Shown here in pieces: positions 63,586 through 64,000 of a stretch of DNA of 64,000 bases. The stretch comes from Clostridiales bacterium 38-18 (GTDB lineage: Bacteria; Bacillota; Clostridia; Peptostreptococcales; Acidaminobacteraceae). Where the stretch lies: assembly GCA_001897605.1 (NCBI GenBank), contig MKTL01000002.1, positions 100,856 through 164,855 on the forward strand. The letters run 5' to 3'. The translations under genes were made by a program, and so were the position numbers. The notes under the pieces were generated by a model. It saw only the letters and a list, made by a program, of their open reading frames with translations, did no database searches and was not told where the DNA came from. Numbering within the stretch: the first letter of the stretch is position 1; the number at the start of each line of letters is the position of its first letter.

Positions 63586-64000
63586 AAATAGTAACGCAGC
63601 AAGGGCAAGCTATAAAAAATCAAAATCAAATGAGCAGCAATTTAGCTTCAAAAAAGAGTTCAAAAGATAGAGCAACAAATTATGAGAAAAAGGAGGCGCT
63701 TATGTCGGATTATTTAAACCCAGGCGACTATGTATCTGGTACAGATCGACGATTTAGAGTTTTAAAGGAAATCGGCGGCGGCGGTCAGGGTAATGTGTAC
63801 CTCGTTACCAGTGACGGCGAGCAATTTGCACTTAAATGGTACAGTCGTCAAGCATCAACTACCGAGCAATATCATGCGATTGAACAATTGGCATTAAAGG
63901 GTGCACCCAGTGACCGATTTATATGGCCGATTATGCTAGTTGAAGGTGAGTCTAAGGATAATTTTGGTTATATCATGCCATTAATTGATACTAAAAAGTA
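63582..64000 (+). CDS. Ser/Thr protein kinase (partial, runs off the window)
   Basis: Open to the right edge. From ATG 63582 (overlapping the previous stop) the first 40 residues are Lys-, Asn-, Ser- and Gln-rich; then from residue 41 the kinase begins at MSDYLNPGDYVSG, with FRVLKEIGGGGQGNVYLVTS (Gly-rich loop) and the Lys of QFALKWYS. A second in-frame ATG at 63702 has a perfect AGGAGG 5 bases before it, so two starts are possible. The HRD and DFG motifs lie beyond the window. Confidence 0.82.
   Translation, partial: MKIVTQQGQAIKNQNQMSSNLASKKSSKDRATNYEKKEALMSDYLNPGDYVSGTDRRFRVLKEIGGGGQGNVYLVTSDGEQFALKWYSRQASTTEQYHAIEQLALKGAPSDRFIWPIMLVEGESKDNFGYIMPLIDTKK

Noticed and set aside
1-64000. CRISPR array, tRNA or rRNA genes, replication origin.
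   Set aside because: No regularly spaced direct repeats, no clover-leaf sequences and no DnaA-box clusters were noticed by eye.

Overview
The window looks like a chromosome segment of a low-GC Gram-positive anaerobe (Bacillota, Clostridia; a Fusibacter- or Acidaminobacter-like organism would fit, but this is inference). The signs are AGGAGG ribosome sites, Bacillota-type regulators (PyrR attenuator, FabT-like MarR, OhrR, YhaM), PPi-type phosphofructokinase, Na+-linked energetics (OadB/OadG, an Mrp/Mbh antiporter, NhaC) and enzymes for a Lys/Orn-type peptidoglycan with a D-Asp bridge. No rRNA, tRNA or CRISPR array was seen.

Layout. 0-3 kb: membrane protein of a DUF58/transglutaminase-type cluster, then a yybP-ykoY (Mn2+) riboswitch with terminator ahead of oadB and a 43-codon oadG. 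3-7.4 kb: PyrR-type attenuator and carAB. 7.4-14 kb: diguanylate cyclase fused to hemerythrin, a lone RND exporter with its TetR repressor and operator, and mscL. 14.6-23 kb: GH36 alpha-galactosidase, then a compact run NYN-LOTUS / EFR1 ferredoxin / dapF / corA / NRDE / nhaC / marR. 23-28.4 kb: DegV (FakB-like) and, convergent, an eight-gene Mbh-order antiporter operon without hydrogenase genes. 28.5-31 kb: ccdA-tlpA-M42 peptidase. 31.3-32.1 kb: a decayed gene and a strong candidate small RNA with its own promoter and terminator. 32.2-40.2 kb: HDOD protein, cytosolic parvulin, M28 peptidase, YhaM, SEC-C protein, M32 carboxypeptidase, PPi-PFK. 40.2-45.6 kb: a scar zone holding an IS4-family deletion derivative with intact 23-bp inverted repeats, a group II intron 3' remnant with a nested IS200 fragment, a 130-bp rod-like hairpin element, and orphan genes (Amidase_6 protein, XRE-TPR regulator, 3'-shortened amrS). 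46.5-54.1 kb: murE / asnB / ATP-grasp D-aspartate ligase / FemX / C39-like protein / aspartate racemase. 54.2-59.4 kb: hydroxyacid dehydrogenase, ALDH, OhrR with operators, two-component system. 59.6-64 kb: NAGPA-domain exported protein, a membrane protein and the start of a Ser/Thr kinase cut by the window edge.

The most coherent system is the murE-to-racD cluster. Its products can make D-Asp (racemase), ligate it to the stem-peptide diamino acid (Asl-type ATP-grasp), amidate it to D-Asn (AsnB/AsnH-like) and add or remodel bridge residues (FemX, exported C39-like protein). This is the D-isoasparagine bridge route known from enterococci and lactococci, here gathered next to murE. Other signals worth following: a Mn2+ riboswitch on a stand-alone OadB/OadG pair, FabT-like boxes beside both marR and degV, the hydrogenase-free Mbh-like antiporter, and the small RNA whose apical region carries anti-Shine-Dalgarno CCUCC.
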